The notes beneath the pieces were generated by a model that had not been told where the DNA came from, made no database searches, and saw only the letters and a program-made list of their open reading frames with translations. From the NCBI GenBank assembly GCA_043806315.1, contig JAZDHF010000273.1, positions 1 to 36,292 of the forward strand: DNA of 36,292 bases. Direction: 5' to 3'. This document shows, piece by piece, positions 17,901 to 24,844 of this stretch. Made by a program: the position numbers and the translations under genes. Position 1 is the stretch's first letter. Every line of letters starts with the position of its first letter. The stretch is from SBAX01 sp043806315. Lineage in GTDB: Bacteria; Planctomycetota; Phycisphaerae; UBA1845.

Positions 17901-18190
17901 TCGTCACCGCTTTCGCGCCGCCGGAGTTCTTCGACGGGACGCACGCGCTCAATCGTGATACGCGGATCGACATCTTCAGCGCCGTCGCCATCATGAACTT
18001 GGTGCTGGATCAGGTGTTCAACGTGGCCGCGGACGTCGACCTTGACGGCATCGGCCCGCTGCCGCGGCAGACGACGCTGACCGACGCCCATCCGTTCACG
18101 GCCCCGATCGGCGACCCGTTCGTTCTCCTCCTCAACGGTTTCCGCGAGAGGTCTTCCGTCGAAGGCGCGAGTGCCAAGCCCCGCCGGTAA
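14954..18190 (+). CDS. Giant exported protein with PEPPPPPDVS tandem repeats
   Basis: 1078 residues from GTG 14954, with GGAG 8 bases upstream. The N-terminus 'MIAGLKRFRILPALRLFALL' leads to '..GVSVCNQTPS', a probable signal peptide; the Cys suggests a lipoprotein, but Val at -1 is atypical. A Gly-rich linker follows. A beta-sandwich-like domain then ends in 'CVDIGQDGTCDVEST', and a helical region covers about 160-300. Residues 647-701 are five 11-residue units V-PEPPPPP-DVS, then more poly-Pro tracts to about 830. Near the C-terminus 'DANGDPYFDDIDADGVQDDNE' looks like calcium loops. There is no known enzyme motif. It is likely a surface or wall-spanning structural protein, divergent from the TMTC gene and closed by a terminator. 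Confidence 0.8.
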   Translation: MIAGLKRFRILPALRLFALLFAVLGVSVCNQTPSATPDVPSNGDGGGGSGGGDNILQTEALGFGGTVNGKVVGTQSTRGSTTTNEPGQAVPPDFDTHATRVHFKDLAGNDLRGADGQPLGEVALDSDGAFSAGSLPVGVDFTLCVDIGQDGTCDVESTISIPSTGGAGQGDLTGLRADPLTTLILAKLRQLAESRGVDLADLPISPNAVVARIVAAYINLFEEAGIDQEITLEDVATLSDEQLAALFDAVMPSVAKAGMAIVEGNLRSARAADAEALAIAAAAIFVQGGFPVADMPGPPDLSSLAALDGVTTTTREAILADLMPDPQTDVPPTPAQIPGDGPFAFNETMYISTGAESDRNFVAADEESSDSQGGRPLLPILQDFVLMEMAQHQLDGRTISLGDLYDLVTSIESGLGVRLIFFVVDPNFAGPPMTVFQTADGKGLAVNFDQLLGSFMAGGFADAPPEDLQRRDAELRALMRRLLGGTIPPSFESLYEGIVMDPVPPVDELAQRIRDAKAHLPFSRSGPSAFFVVADGDPFRGDTAVSGVTVNAQLSVDGIVSSAEYVPDGSGKYYLGFTERTENEGILQLILRETGRPVQTPRGPVRVSIFDENIFGSVNGVPFAELVSESGVFYPGVNVTVVSTQYVPEPPPPPDVSVPEPPPPPDVSVPEPPPPPDVSVPEPPPPPDVFVPEPPPPPDVVATAQFEPPSPDRQLFVLATGVGAGAEPVRVDYDFASGTATYSPFGRQLLMFLPDSHETGQFALFNESTGRPASLNDPLDFFTAPPPPPENVEDFFNEGDGMIQPPPPPPTEPIGDPTLQPPPPDGTVPPPPDEPITPAQLVDEGAPVNVDTSGFILVAADQVIGSPVSAQAFRHVYGTDVPNLRYDANGDPYFDDIDADGVQDDNEPTVPHRPTLFDPRDWRSTDVRLYYRRSDNAAAVTFEEIQFDSPTPMTTDGVALVPRNFVPRLNAFRFGRPNTSVNLVTAFAPPEFFDGTHALNRDTRIDIFSAVAIMNLVLDQVFNVAADVDLDGIGPLPRQTTLTDAHPFTAPIGDPFVLLLNGFRERSSVEGASAKPRR
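16892..17056 (+). repeat. Five in-frame 33-bp tandem repeats
   Basis: Units start at 16892, 16925, 16958, 16991 and 17024, each encoding V-PEPPPPP-DV plus S, F or V. Units 1-3 are almost identical in DNA; units 4 and 5 have drifted (CCCCCGGAC/CCCCCCGAC, TTC, GTG). This is a site prone to copy-number change. Confidence 0.9.
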
Positions 18191-18487
18191 GAGCGCCGAT
18201 CCATGGTTCCAGGGGCGGCCGTCTTTCCGGCGGCCGCCCCTTTCTACGCGCACGGACCCCACGCAAACGCGACGGAAGTCATCTTCTCAGCTTTGGCAAG
18301 AGCGCTTCGCGGACGTTCATCAGGCGCGGCATCGGTTTTCAACGGGTTAAGCCCGCCCTGCGGTTTGCAATGTGCTCCGAGTACCGCTAAAAACCCTCTG
18401 ACGACGGGTGGCGTGGCCAAGCGAGCGCCCGCGAGCGCCCGCGAGCGCTGCCATGCACTTGGACGATAGCGCGGAGGCGTTGGTTAG
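18191..18487. other. Intergenic stretch with short direct repeats
   Basis: No gene is supported here. After the terminator at 18211 the only structure I see is the 10-base unit GCGAGCGCCC repeated almost three times (18421-18450), flanked by GGTGGCGTGGC (about 18410-18420) and GCCATGCAC (18450-18458), which are roughly complementary. This resembles other planctomycetal extragenic repeats from memory. Confidence 0.45.
18211..18245 (+). terminator. Rho-independent terminator after the giant exported protein
   Basis: Stem AGGGGCGGCCG (18211-18221) pairs with CGGCCGCCCCT (18231-18241) around a 9-base loop, followed by TTCT. It lies 21 bases after the stop at 18190. The T-tract is short but the stem is very strong. 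Confidence 0.7.
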
Positions 18488-18584
18488 AGTGCATCCTGGA
18501 ACCCCTCTCCCCCGCTGGGGGGTCAGACGAGCCGACCGAGGAGGGAGGGTCCGAGGGTAGGGTGAGGGGGTTTCAGGACGCACT
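18488..18584. repeat. MITE-like inverted repeat upstream of glyS
   Basis: The ends AGTGCATCCTGGAACCCCTC (18488-18507) and GAGGGGGTTTCAGGACGCAC (ending 18583) are inverted with few mismatches. The middle is C-rich then G-rich (18508-18565). No ORF or transposase is inside, and the right end stops 16 bases before the glyS ATG, so it forms part of the glyS leader. Confidence 0.55.
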
Positions 18585-18599
18585 TTTAGAGGAACCGTA

Positions 18600-20249
18600 A
18601 TGATGTCTCAGACCCCCGATGTGATGGAAAAAATCGTCGCCCTCTGCCGCCGCCGCGGCTTCATCTTCGGCAGCAGCGAAATCTACGGCGGCATCGGCGG
18701 CTTCTGGGACTACGGCCCCTTAGGCTGCGAACTGAAACGCAACATCAAGGACGCCTGGTGGCACGACAACGTCCGCAACCCGCCCCCCGGGCCCAATGGC
18801 CGCGAATACCAGATGGTCGGCGTCGATTGCTCGATCATCATGAATCCCAAGGTATGGGAAGCGAGCGGGCATGTGGGGGGGTTCAAGGATCCGATGCAGA
18901 CGTGCCGCCAATGCAAGAAGCATCTGCGTGCGGATCAGGTTTGGGACGGCATCAAGGACAGCGCGTGGTGCAAATCGCTCGGTGAACTTTACAAAGCCAA
19001 GGGCGTTGTCACCGGCGTCGATCTAAAGAAGTGGGCAGAAACGAAAGGGCGTAAGCTCGCGCCGGGTCTTGCTCTTGTTAGGAATCCATCAGTCGCCCTC
19101 TATTGGATGGCGGAGCGCGTGGAGGCAAAGGGCTCGGCCATCAACCCTATCGATATTATTCAGTACGCGGCGACAGAACAGTTCGAACAGACCGGCTTGG
19201 TGACGCCTTGCCCGCATTGCGGCGGGGACCTCACCGAGCCACGCGAATTCAATCTTATGTTCGAGAGCCACGCCGGGGCCGTCAAGGACGAGGCGAATAA
19301 GGTTTACCTTCGGCCGGAAACTGCCCAAGGCATCTTCGTAAACTTCCCAAACGTGATGAGTTCCACCCGGGTCAAGATTCCCTTCGGCATTGCTCAGATC
19401 GGCAAAGCCTTTCGCAATGAGATCAACCCCCGAAATTACACCTTCCGTTCCCGCGAATTTGAGCAAATGGAAATCGAGTTCTTCTGCAAGCCGGACGAAT
19501 CCATGATGTGGTATGAGTTCTGGCGGGATGCGCGGATCAAATGGTATGAATCACTCGGCATCAAGAGCGACAAACTCCGTCCGCGTCAGCAGGGCAAGGA
19601 GGAGTTGGCCCACTACAGCAAGGCCTGCACCGACATCGAATACCTATTCCCATTCTCCGACGAACCGCAGGAACTGGAAGGCGTCGCCCATCGAGGCTCG
19701 TTTGACTTGAATCAACATGGCAAGTTCTCGCGCAACGACGAAAACGCCTTTGCCGTCATCGACGAGGATGTTCAGAGCCGCGACCGTGAGGGAGCGGGCA
19801 GTGCCGGCGGGCAGAAATCGGCGGCGCGCTTCGTTCCCCACGTGATCGAGCCGTCGGCGGGCGCGGATCGCTTCACCCTGGCCGTCATCTGTGAGGCCTA
19901 TTCCTACGACGAGACCCGCGCCAGTCCCGAGTTCATGAAGTTCCACCCTCGCCTCGCCCCCATCAAGGCCGCCGTTTTTCCGCTCGTCGCCAAGGACGGC
20001 CTGCCGGAGATCGCCGAGCCGATCTACCGCGAGATCAAGAGGCAATTCCCCTGCCAGTACGACGCCAAGCAGTCCATCGGCAAGCGCTACGCGCGCATGG
20101 ACGAGGCCGGCACGCCTTTCTGCTTCACCATCGACGGCCAGACCAAGGAGGACGGGACGCTCACCGTCCGCGACCGAAACGATGCCTCGCAGATTCGTAT
20201 TGACAAGTCGCGCTGCTTAGAGTATTTACACGAGCAACTCCGGCTATGA
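18600..20249 (+). CDS. glyS: Glycine--tRNA ligase (dimeric type)
   Basis: 549 residues, class II alpha2-type glycyl-tRNA synthetase that charges tRNA-Gly in the cytoplasm. ATG 18600 is doubled (ATGATG), with GAGGAA about 6 bases upstream, so 18603 is possible. The N-terminus 'VALCRRRGFIFGSSEIYGG' with 'GFWDYGPLG' (34-42) is diagnostic. Cys pairs 'TCRQC' (101-105) and 'CPHC' (204-207) suggest bound zinc. Motif 2 is 'FRNEINPRNYTFRSREFEQ' (271-289); 'PHVIEPSAGADR' lies at 413-424. Residues 392-403, 'QSRDREGAGSAG', look like a foreign insert in a loop and are encoded by a dispersed 22-bp repeat. The symbol glyS follows common usage for this type; some genomes call it glyQS. Confidence 0.95.
   Translation: MMSQTPDVMEKIVALCRRRGFIFGSSEIYGGIGGFWDYGPLGCELKRNIKDAWWHDNVRNPPPGPNGREYQMVGVDCSIIMNPKVWEASGHVGGFKDPMQTCRQCKKHLRADQVWDGIKDSAWCKSLGELYKAKGVVTGVDLKKWAETKGRKLAPGLALVRNPSVALYWMAERVEAKGSAINPIDIIQYAATEQFEQTGLVTPCPHCGGDLTEPREFNLMFESHAGAVKDEANKVYLRPETAQGIFVNFPNVMSSTRVKIPFGIAQIGKAFRNEINPRNYTFRSREFEQMEIEFFCKPDESMMWYEFWRDARIKWYESLGIKSDKLRPRQQGKEELAHYSKACTDIEYLFPFSDEPQELEGVAHRGSFDLNQHGKFSRNDENAFAVIDEDVQSRDREGAGSAGGQKSAARFVPHVIEPSAGADRFTLAVICEAYSYDETRASPEFMKFHPRLAPIKAAVFPLVAKDGLPEIAEPIYREIKRQFPCQYDAKQSIGKRYARMDEAGTPFCFTIDGQTKEDGTLTVRDRNDASQIRIDKSRCLEYLHEQLRL
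19778..19799 (+). repeat. Dispersed 22-bp repeat inserted in glyS coding sequence
   Basis: CCGCGAC-CGTGAGG-GAGCGG-GC preceded by CAGAG, encoding part of 'QSRDREGAG' in frame (residues 392-400). It has the same form as copies at 9249, 9285 and, on the minus strand, 5147-5126. It falls in a loop just before the conserved 'VPHVIEPSAG' motif, where an insert is tolerable. Confidence 0.6.
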
Positions 20250-20327
20250 CGGAGGCGATGCCTGACGGTACGGCCGCGTAAACCGTGCACGGCTCCGGCA
20301 CACGGATTGACCGCAGGAGGCGAACCT

Positions 20328-20927
20328 ATGTCGCAGGCGCGGACGAAGAAGGACGTTAGCATCTATCAGCTCAAGGTGACGCTCAAAGGCAGCAAGCCGC
20401 CGATCTGGAGGCGAGTTCAAGTCAAAGACAACATCCGTCTCGGCGACTTGCACGGCGTCATCCAGTGCGTGATGGGCTGGGACGGCGGGCACCTTCATCA
20501 GTTCATTCACCAGGGCCAATACTTCGGCGCACCCTCCGATGACGACGAGGATTCGGTCACTGATGAGGATAAGGTGAGGTTGTCCGACCTTCACCTCCGC
20601 GCCAAATCCAAGTTCGTCTACGAGTACGACTTCGGCGATGATTGGATGCACGACATCGTCGTCGAGAAAATGTTGCCCGTCGAAAAAGGCGTCGACTATC
20701 CTCGGTGCATCGACGGCCAACGCGCCTGTCCGCCGGACGACTGCGGCGGTATCTGGGGCTTCTACGATATGCTTCAAGCCGCGTCCGACCCCAAACATCC
20801 CGAGCACGAGGATTACAAAGAATGGCTCGGCGACGAGTTCGACCCCGAGGCGTTTGATTTGGAGGCGAAGGACGCGACCCTTCGCGAGGCCTTCAAGCGG
20901 CCTCGCACATGGGGGCCGATCTGGTAG
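20328..20927 (+). CDS. Plasmid pRiA4b ORF-3 family protein
   Basis: 199 residues from ATG 20328, with a perfect AGGAGG 7 bases upstream. Family features are clear: 'YQLKVTLKGSKPPIWRRVQV' (13-32), 'LGDLHGVIQCVMGWDGGHLH' and 'FVYEYDFGDDWMHDI' near the middle, then 'PRCIDGQRACPPDDCGG' and 'YDMLQAASDPKHPEHEDYKEW'. Members are widespread on plasmids and chromosomes, but the biochemical role is not established. The conserved Cys/His/Asp residues could bind metal (inference). It follows glyS by 78 bases on the same strand and is convergent with the dehydrogenase gene. Confidence 0.92.
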   Translation: MSQARTKKDVSIYQLKVTLKGSKPPIWRRVQVKDNIRLGDLHGVIQCVMGWDGGHLHQFIHQGQYFGAPSDDDEDSVTDEDKVRLSDLHLRAKSKFVYEYDFGDDWMHDIVVEKMLPVEKGVDYPRCIDGQRACPPDDCGGIWGFYDMLQAASDPKHPEHEDYKEWLGDEFDPEAFDLEAKDATLREAFKRPRTWGPIW

Positions 20928-20961
20928 ATGCGGGCGCGCTTCCCATGCGGGACTGGTAGAG

Positions 20962-22074
20962 CTAGGTCGTCGGGACGACCAGGGCCTTAACGGTCCGGCC
21001 CGATGCGACCTGCGCCAGCGCCTCATTGACCTGCGACAATGTATAGCGCTCGAGCTTCAGGCCCGACCACAGCGCCGCGGCACGCGGAGTTCGGAGCATT
21101 TCAACGGCCCGATGGAAATGCGAGTAGTCCGACCCCCAGCATCCACGAACGTCAAGGTGCTTGCGATTCAGATCCCAATGCGGATTGAACGACGTGTCCC
21201 CGTGATCGGTATATTGACCGACAACGACGACCCGGCCGGCATCTCGCGTGTATTGCATCGCCTCGGTAACGGCCTCCGGCGACCCGGTACACTCAAGAGT
21301 GACATCGGCCCCGCGCCCCTCGGTATGCTGCAACACCCAAACACTGCGATCGGATGACGTGTGTCGCGTGAAGTTCAGAACATCCTCCGCGCCCATTCGC
21401 CGCGCGTATTCCAGTCGCTCATCCGGAGCGCCGATGCACAGCACTCGGCCCGCCCCGCGAAGAATGGAAAAGCCGATCGTGGACAGTCCCACCGGCCCCG
21501 AACCGAGCACCAACACAGTATCCGCCAGCGCGACTTCACCTCGCTCGACTGCGTGCAGCGCCGTTGGCAGGGAACATCCCCCGGCCATGTACAGTTCGCT
21601 TGACACGCCGTGCAGCCGAATGCACCGCACACCGGGCTTGAGGTAAATGTACTCCGCCCAACCGCCCGTCAGTCCGTCCGCGATTCCATAGGTGATTCCG
21701 TACACCTTGCGATGAGGACATCGCGTGGAGGCCCTCGCAACAAGACAATACCAACACGCATGGCACGTGCGGTGGACATCGAGAAAAGTGACGCGATCGC
21801 CTTCCGCAAACGGACGACCCTGGACGTCATGCACAGTACCGCGAATCCGCTCAAGAGTCCCGACACTAACATGACCGGGAATGATCGGGTAGGGAACGCC
21901 GCTCAGTCGCCCGTCGCGCAAGTGCACGTCCGTGCCGCACACTTCACTGAGTTCCACCTTGAGCAGCGCCGAGTCCGGCTCCAGGTCGGGCAATGGCAGT
22001 TCGCGCAGCTCGCATGGCCGCGGACGTCCGTCCACTCCCGGGCCCGGCATAACAGCAACGAGGGCATTGCTCAT
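20962..22074 (-). CDS. Zinc-dependent alcohol dehydrogenase (MDR superfamily)
   Basis: 370 residues from ATG 22074, whose ATGA overlaps the aspS stop by 4 bases, indicating translational coupling. Catalytic-zinc Cys46 is in 'CGTDVH'. The usual 'GHE' is 'GHV' (67-69), so the Glu is missing. The structural-zinc Cys set is C104, C107, C110 and C119. The NAD(P)-binding Rossmann motif is 'GSGPVG' (191-196). It oxidises an alcohol or polyol or reduces an aldehyde; the substrate cannot be told from sequence. Being the last gene of an aspS operon is unusual for a dehydrogenase and gives no pathway hint. Confidence 0.9.
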   Translation of the reverse strand: MSNALVAVMPGPGVDGRPRPCELRELPLPDLEPDSALLKVELSEVCGTDVHLRDGRLSGVPYPIIPGHVSVGTLERIRGTVHDVQGRPFAEGDRVTFLDVHRTCHACWYCLVARASTRCPHRKVYGITYGIADGLTGGWAEYIYLKPGVRCIRLHGVSSELYMAGGCSLPTALHAVERGEVALADTVLVLGSGPVGLSTIGFSILRGAGRVLCIGAPDERLEYARRMGAEDVLNFTRHTSSDRSVWVLQHTEGRGADVTLECTGSPEAVTEAMQYTRDAGRVVVVGQYTDHGDTSFNPHWDLNRKHLDVRGCWGSDYSHFHRAVEMLRTPRAAALWSGLKLERYTLSQVNEALAQVASGRTVKALVVPTT

Positions 22075-23858
22075 TTGTTCGGCAGCGGCTTGACCGTCAG
22101 GTACAGCTCGTCGAGCTGCTTCTTGGAGACCGACGATGGTGCATTGGTCAAGGGACACACCGCCCGCTGGGTCTTGGGGAATGCGATGACGTCTCGAAGA
22201 CTGTTGGCCTGGGCCAGTTTCATCACCCACCGATCGAGGCCGAACGCGATCCCGCCATGCGGTGGGGCGCCGAACCGCAGTGCGTCCAGCAGGAATGCGA
22301 ACTTCTCCCTAGCCTCCTCGTCACTGATCCCCAAGATGCGGAACACCTTGGTCTGAACATCCTGGCGATGAATACGAATACTCCCGCCGGCCATTTCTGT
22401 TCCGTTCAGCACAAGGTCATAGGCTTTGTCACGGGCCTTTCCCGGATCGCTGTCCAGCAAATGCAGGTCTTCATCCAAGGGAGCGGTGAAAGGATGGTGG
22501 GTGCTGGCCCAGCGGTTTTCCTCCTCGTCCCAGGTCAGCAATGGAAAATCGACGATCCACAGCAGGTTCCATTGATCCTTGGAGACAAGATCGAGGATTC
22601 CTCCGAGTCGTGTGCGCACATGGTGCAGATACTTGCACGCGTCAGCATAGGCACCGGGCATGAAGAAGATCGTGTCGCCGGCCTTTGCGGCAAGACTCTG
22701 ACAGAGCTTGGGCGCCAGAGGTTGAAGGAACTTGGCGATGCCGGTCTGCAGCTCAATGCCGGCGGCGCCGGCGGCCACTTTAGTGAGGGGCAGTGCGCTC
22801 CCGCCCATTCCCTTGATTTCCTCCGTAAGTCCATCGCTGACTTTCCGAGTGAGCTTATCTCCTCCTGACGCAACAATGCACTTTACGACACCGCCTTTGT
22901 CGATCGCTTCACGGAAGACGTTGAAGTCGATCTGGCGCATCAATTCCGTGACATCCTGCAATTCCAGACCGAAGCGCGTGTCGGGCCGGTCGATTCCGAA
23001 GCGTTCCATGGCCTCGTGCTCCGTCATTCGCGGGAGCGGTAGGGGGATTTCAATATCCAGCGCATCCTTGAAAATGCGCCGCACGCAGCCCTCGACGACG
23101 GCCATCACGTCCTCGCGCTGCACGAACGCCATTTCCATATCGAGTTGGGTGAACTCCGGTTGGCGGTCAAACCGCAGGTCCTCGTCGCGGAAACAGCGGA
23201 CGATCTGCGCATAGCGGTCGAAACCGGAAATCATGAAAAGCTGTTTGAAGAGTTGCGGCGACTGCGGCAGTGCGTAGAAGGCGCCAGGCTTCACCCGAGA
23301 GGGGACCAAATAATCACGCGCTCCCTCGGGCGTCGATTTCGTCAAAAACGGCGTCTCGATCTCCACGAACCCGTTTTCATGGAAAAATTCTCGAATCGCA
23401 CGCGCGATGCGGTGGCGAAGGCGGAAGATGTGCTGCATTTCCGGCCGTCGCAAATGCAGGAATCGGTAGCGAAGCTGCAAATCCTCCCCCGCCTCGAAGT
23501 CATCGTTGACTTGGAAAGGAAGCGGGTCGCATCGGCTCAACAGGTCGATCTCCGTCACCTCGACTTCGATTTCACCCGTGGCGAGCTTGGGGTTGGTCCA
23601 TTCCCCTCGGCTGAGCACGGTTCCGAGGATCGCGACGACGTCTTCGTTGTGGAGCGAACGTGCGACCTCGTGCGCCGCGGGGTGATCGGGCGTGAACCGA
23701 AGCTGCGCGACGCCGGTGTGGTCGCGCAGGTCGACAAAGGCCATCCCGCCGTGATCTCTGGCCGTATTGACCCAGCCGGCCAGCGTGACCTGCTGTGCGA
23801 CATGGCCGCGACGCAGCTCCCCGCACCGGTGTGTTCGTCTGTTGTACGCAACCGCCAC
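22071..23858 (-). CDS. aspS: Aspartate--tRNA ligase (bacterial type)
   Basis: 595 residues from GTG 23858, with AGGAG 6 bases upstream; the frame extends 24 codons further but that part is not conserved. The OB-fold anticodon domain comes first ('TLAGWVNTARDHGGMAFVDL'). Class II motif 2 is 'FRDEDLRFDRQPEFTQLD', a bacterial GAD insertion lies in the middle, and motif 3 is 'GIAFGLDRWVM' near the C-terminus. It charges tRNA-Asp; whether it also makes Asp-tRNA-Asn depends on whether gatCAB and asnS exist in the genome, which cannot be seen here. It shares a unit with the dehydrogenase downstream and is divergent from the HAD gene. Confidence 0.97.
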   Translation of the reverse strand: MAVAYNRRTHRCGELRRGHVAQQVTLAGWVNTARDHGGMAFVDLRDHTGVAQLRFTPDHPAAHEVARSLHNEDVVAILGTVLSRGEWTNPKLATGEIEVEVTEIDLLSRCDPLPFQVNDDFEAGEDLQLRYRFLHLRRPEMQHIFRLRHRIARAIREFFHENGFVEIETPFLTKSTPEGARDYLVPSRVKPGAFYALPQSPQLFKQLFMISGFDRYAQIVRCFRDEDLRFDRQPEFTQLDMEMAFVQREDVMAVVEGCVRRIFKDALDIEIPLPLPRMTEHEAMERFGIDRPDTRFGLELQDVTELMRQIDFNVFREAIDKGGVVKCIVASGGDKLTRKVSDGLTEEIKGMGGSALPLTKVAAGAAGIELQTGIAKFLQPLAPKLCQSLAAKAGDTIFFMPGAYADACKYLHHVRTRLGGILDLVSKDQWNLLWIVDFPLLTWDEEENRWASTHHPFTAPLDEDLHLLDSDPGKARDKAYDLVLNGTEMAGGSIRIHRQDVQTKVFRILGISDEEAREKFAFLLDALRFGAPPHGGIAFGLDRWVMKLAQANSLRDVIAFPKTQRAVCPLTNAPSSVSKKQLDELYLTVKPLPNK

Positions 23859-23901
23859 GAATGACTCCTTGACCGAGCCGAACCGACTCCTTGTAAGCCA
23901 T

Positions 23902-23930
23902 CTTGTAGGACGGGACGGCCCGAAAAGCAA
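23902..23930 (-). promoter_or_regulatory. Putative aspS promoter
   Basis: Minus strand: -35 TTGCTT (23930-23925), 17-base spacer, -10 TACAAG (23907-23902), 44 bases before the GTG start. Matches are moderate. Confidence 0.4.
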
Positions 23931-24008
23931 TCCGCTGAGAACCGCCGGCTGATCGGTGAGCGGGGAGCGGGTATACTCTGGATCGTTGCCGGTAGATCGG
24001 AGAAGTGC

Positions 24009-24695
24009 TTGGGTGAACGACCCTTTGACGGGCTATTCATCGACTTCTACGGCACCATCGCCGCCGGCGATCGTGAAGCCGTAGAGGCGACGTGCCTGCG
24101 CATCGTGGAGGCCTGCGGACTGCCCATCGCTCCGCCCGACTTCGCGGTGACCTGGGGCGCGCGGTACTTCGCGACCGTCGCCCGAAGCAATCACCAGGCC
24201 TTCCGCACGCTCTATGAATGCGAGCTGGTGAGCCTGCATGACACGCTGGCGGCCTTCGGGCAGTTCCCCGATCCGGCGCCGTTCCTCGTAGACTTGGAAG
24301 AGTATTGGCACAACCCGCCGGTCCATGAGGACGCGATCGAGTTCCTCCGCGAGGTCCGACTACCGACATGCTGCGTTTCCAACGCGGATACCAAACCGCT
24401 CCTTGCGGCGATCGGGCGACACCGCCTGCGCTTCGACGCGGTGATCTCCTCGGAGGCGGTGCGTTGCTACAAACCCGACCCGGTGATCTTCCACCACGCC
24501 CTCAGCGCCCTCGGCCTGCGCCCCGACCGCGTTATGCACGTCGGCGACTCCTTGCACAGTGACATCGCCGGGGCCGCAGGTGCGGGCATCGCCGCGACCT
24601 GGATCCGTCGTGAGGATCGCATCCACGACATCGGCGAATACAAGCCGTGGCGGACCGTTACACGCTTGAGCCAATTACGCGACCTTCTGGCGTGA
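24009..24695 (+). CDS. HAD-superfamily hydrolase
   Basis: 228 residues from TTG 24009, with GGAG 6 bases upstream (23999-24002); no ATG or GTG is available nearby in frame. HAD motifs: I 'DFYGT' with nucleophile D12 (Tyr14 replaces the second Asp, as in haloacid dehalogenase-like members), II 'VSNAD' with S124, III K155 in 'YKPDP', IV 'GDSLHSD' with D180 and D185. The cap is helical (about 20-110), subfamily I. It could be a phosphatase or dehalogenase; the substrate is unknown. It is divergent from aspS, with a 150-base shared upstream region that contains a lone TATACT (about 23972). Confidence 0.9.
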   Translation: MGERPFDGLFIDFYGTIAAGDREAVEATCLRIVEACGLPIAPPDFAVTWGARYFATVARSNHQAFRTLYECELVSLHDTLAAFGQFPDPAPFLVDLEEYWHNPPVHEDAIEFLREVRLPTCCVSNADTKPLLAAIGRHRLRFDAVISSEAVRCYKPDPVIFHHALSALGLRPDRVMHVGDSLHSDIAGAAGAGIAATWIRREDRIHDIGEYKPWRTVTRLSQLRDLLA

Positions 24696-24743
24696 AAAGA
24701 GCGGTTTTTCCAGCCCCGGCGACCACTTTCGACGCCGGTTGGT

Positions 24744-24772
24744 TTGACTCCCCGGCGAGAAGGTCGTATCCT
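24744..24772 (+). promoter_or_regulatory. Sigma-70-type promoter for the Tyr-rich TPR protein
   Basis: TTGACT (24744-24749), a 17-base spacer, TATCCT (24767-24772). This leaves a leader of about 65 bases before ATG 24845. Confidence 0.6.
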
Positions 24773-24844
24773 TGATAGGGTGATGGTAATCCACAAATGA
24801 CTCGGAGCGCGCCCCGTTGTCTCCGGGAAGGTGGGAGGTGTCAC

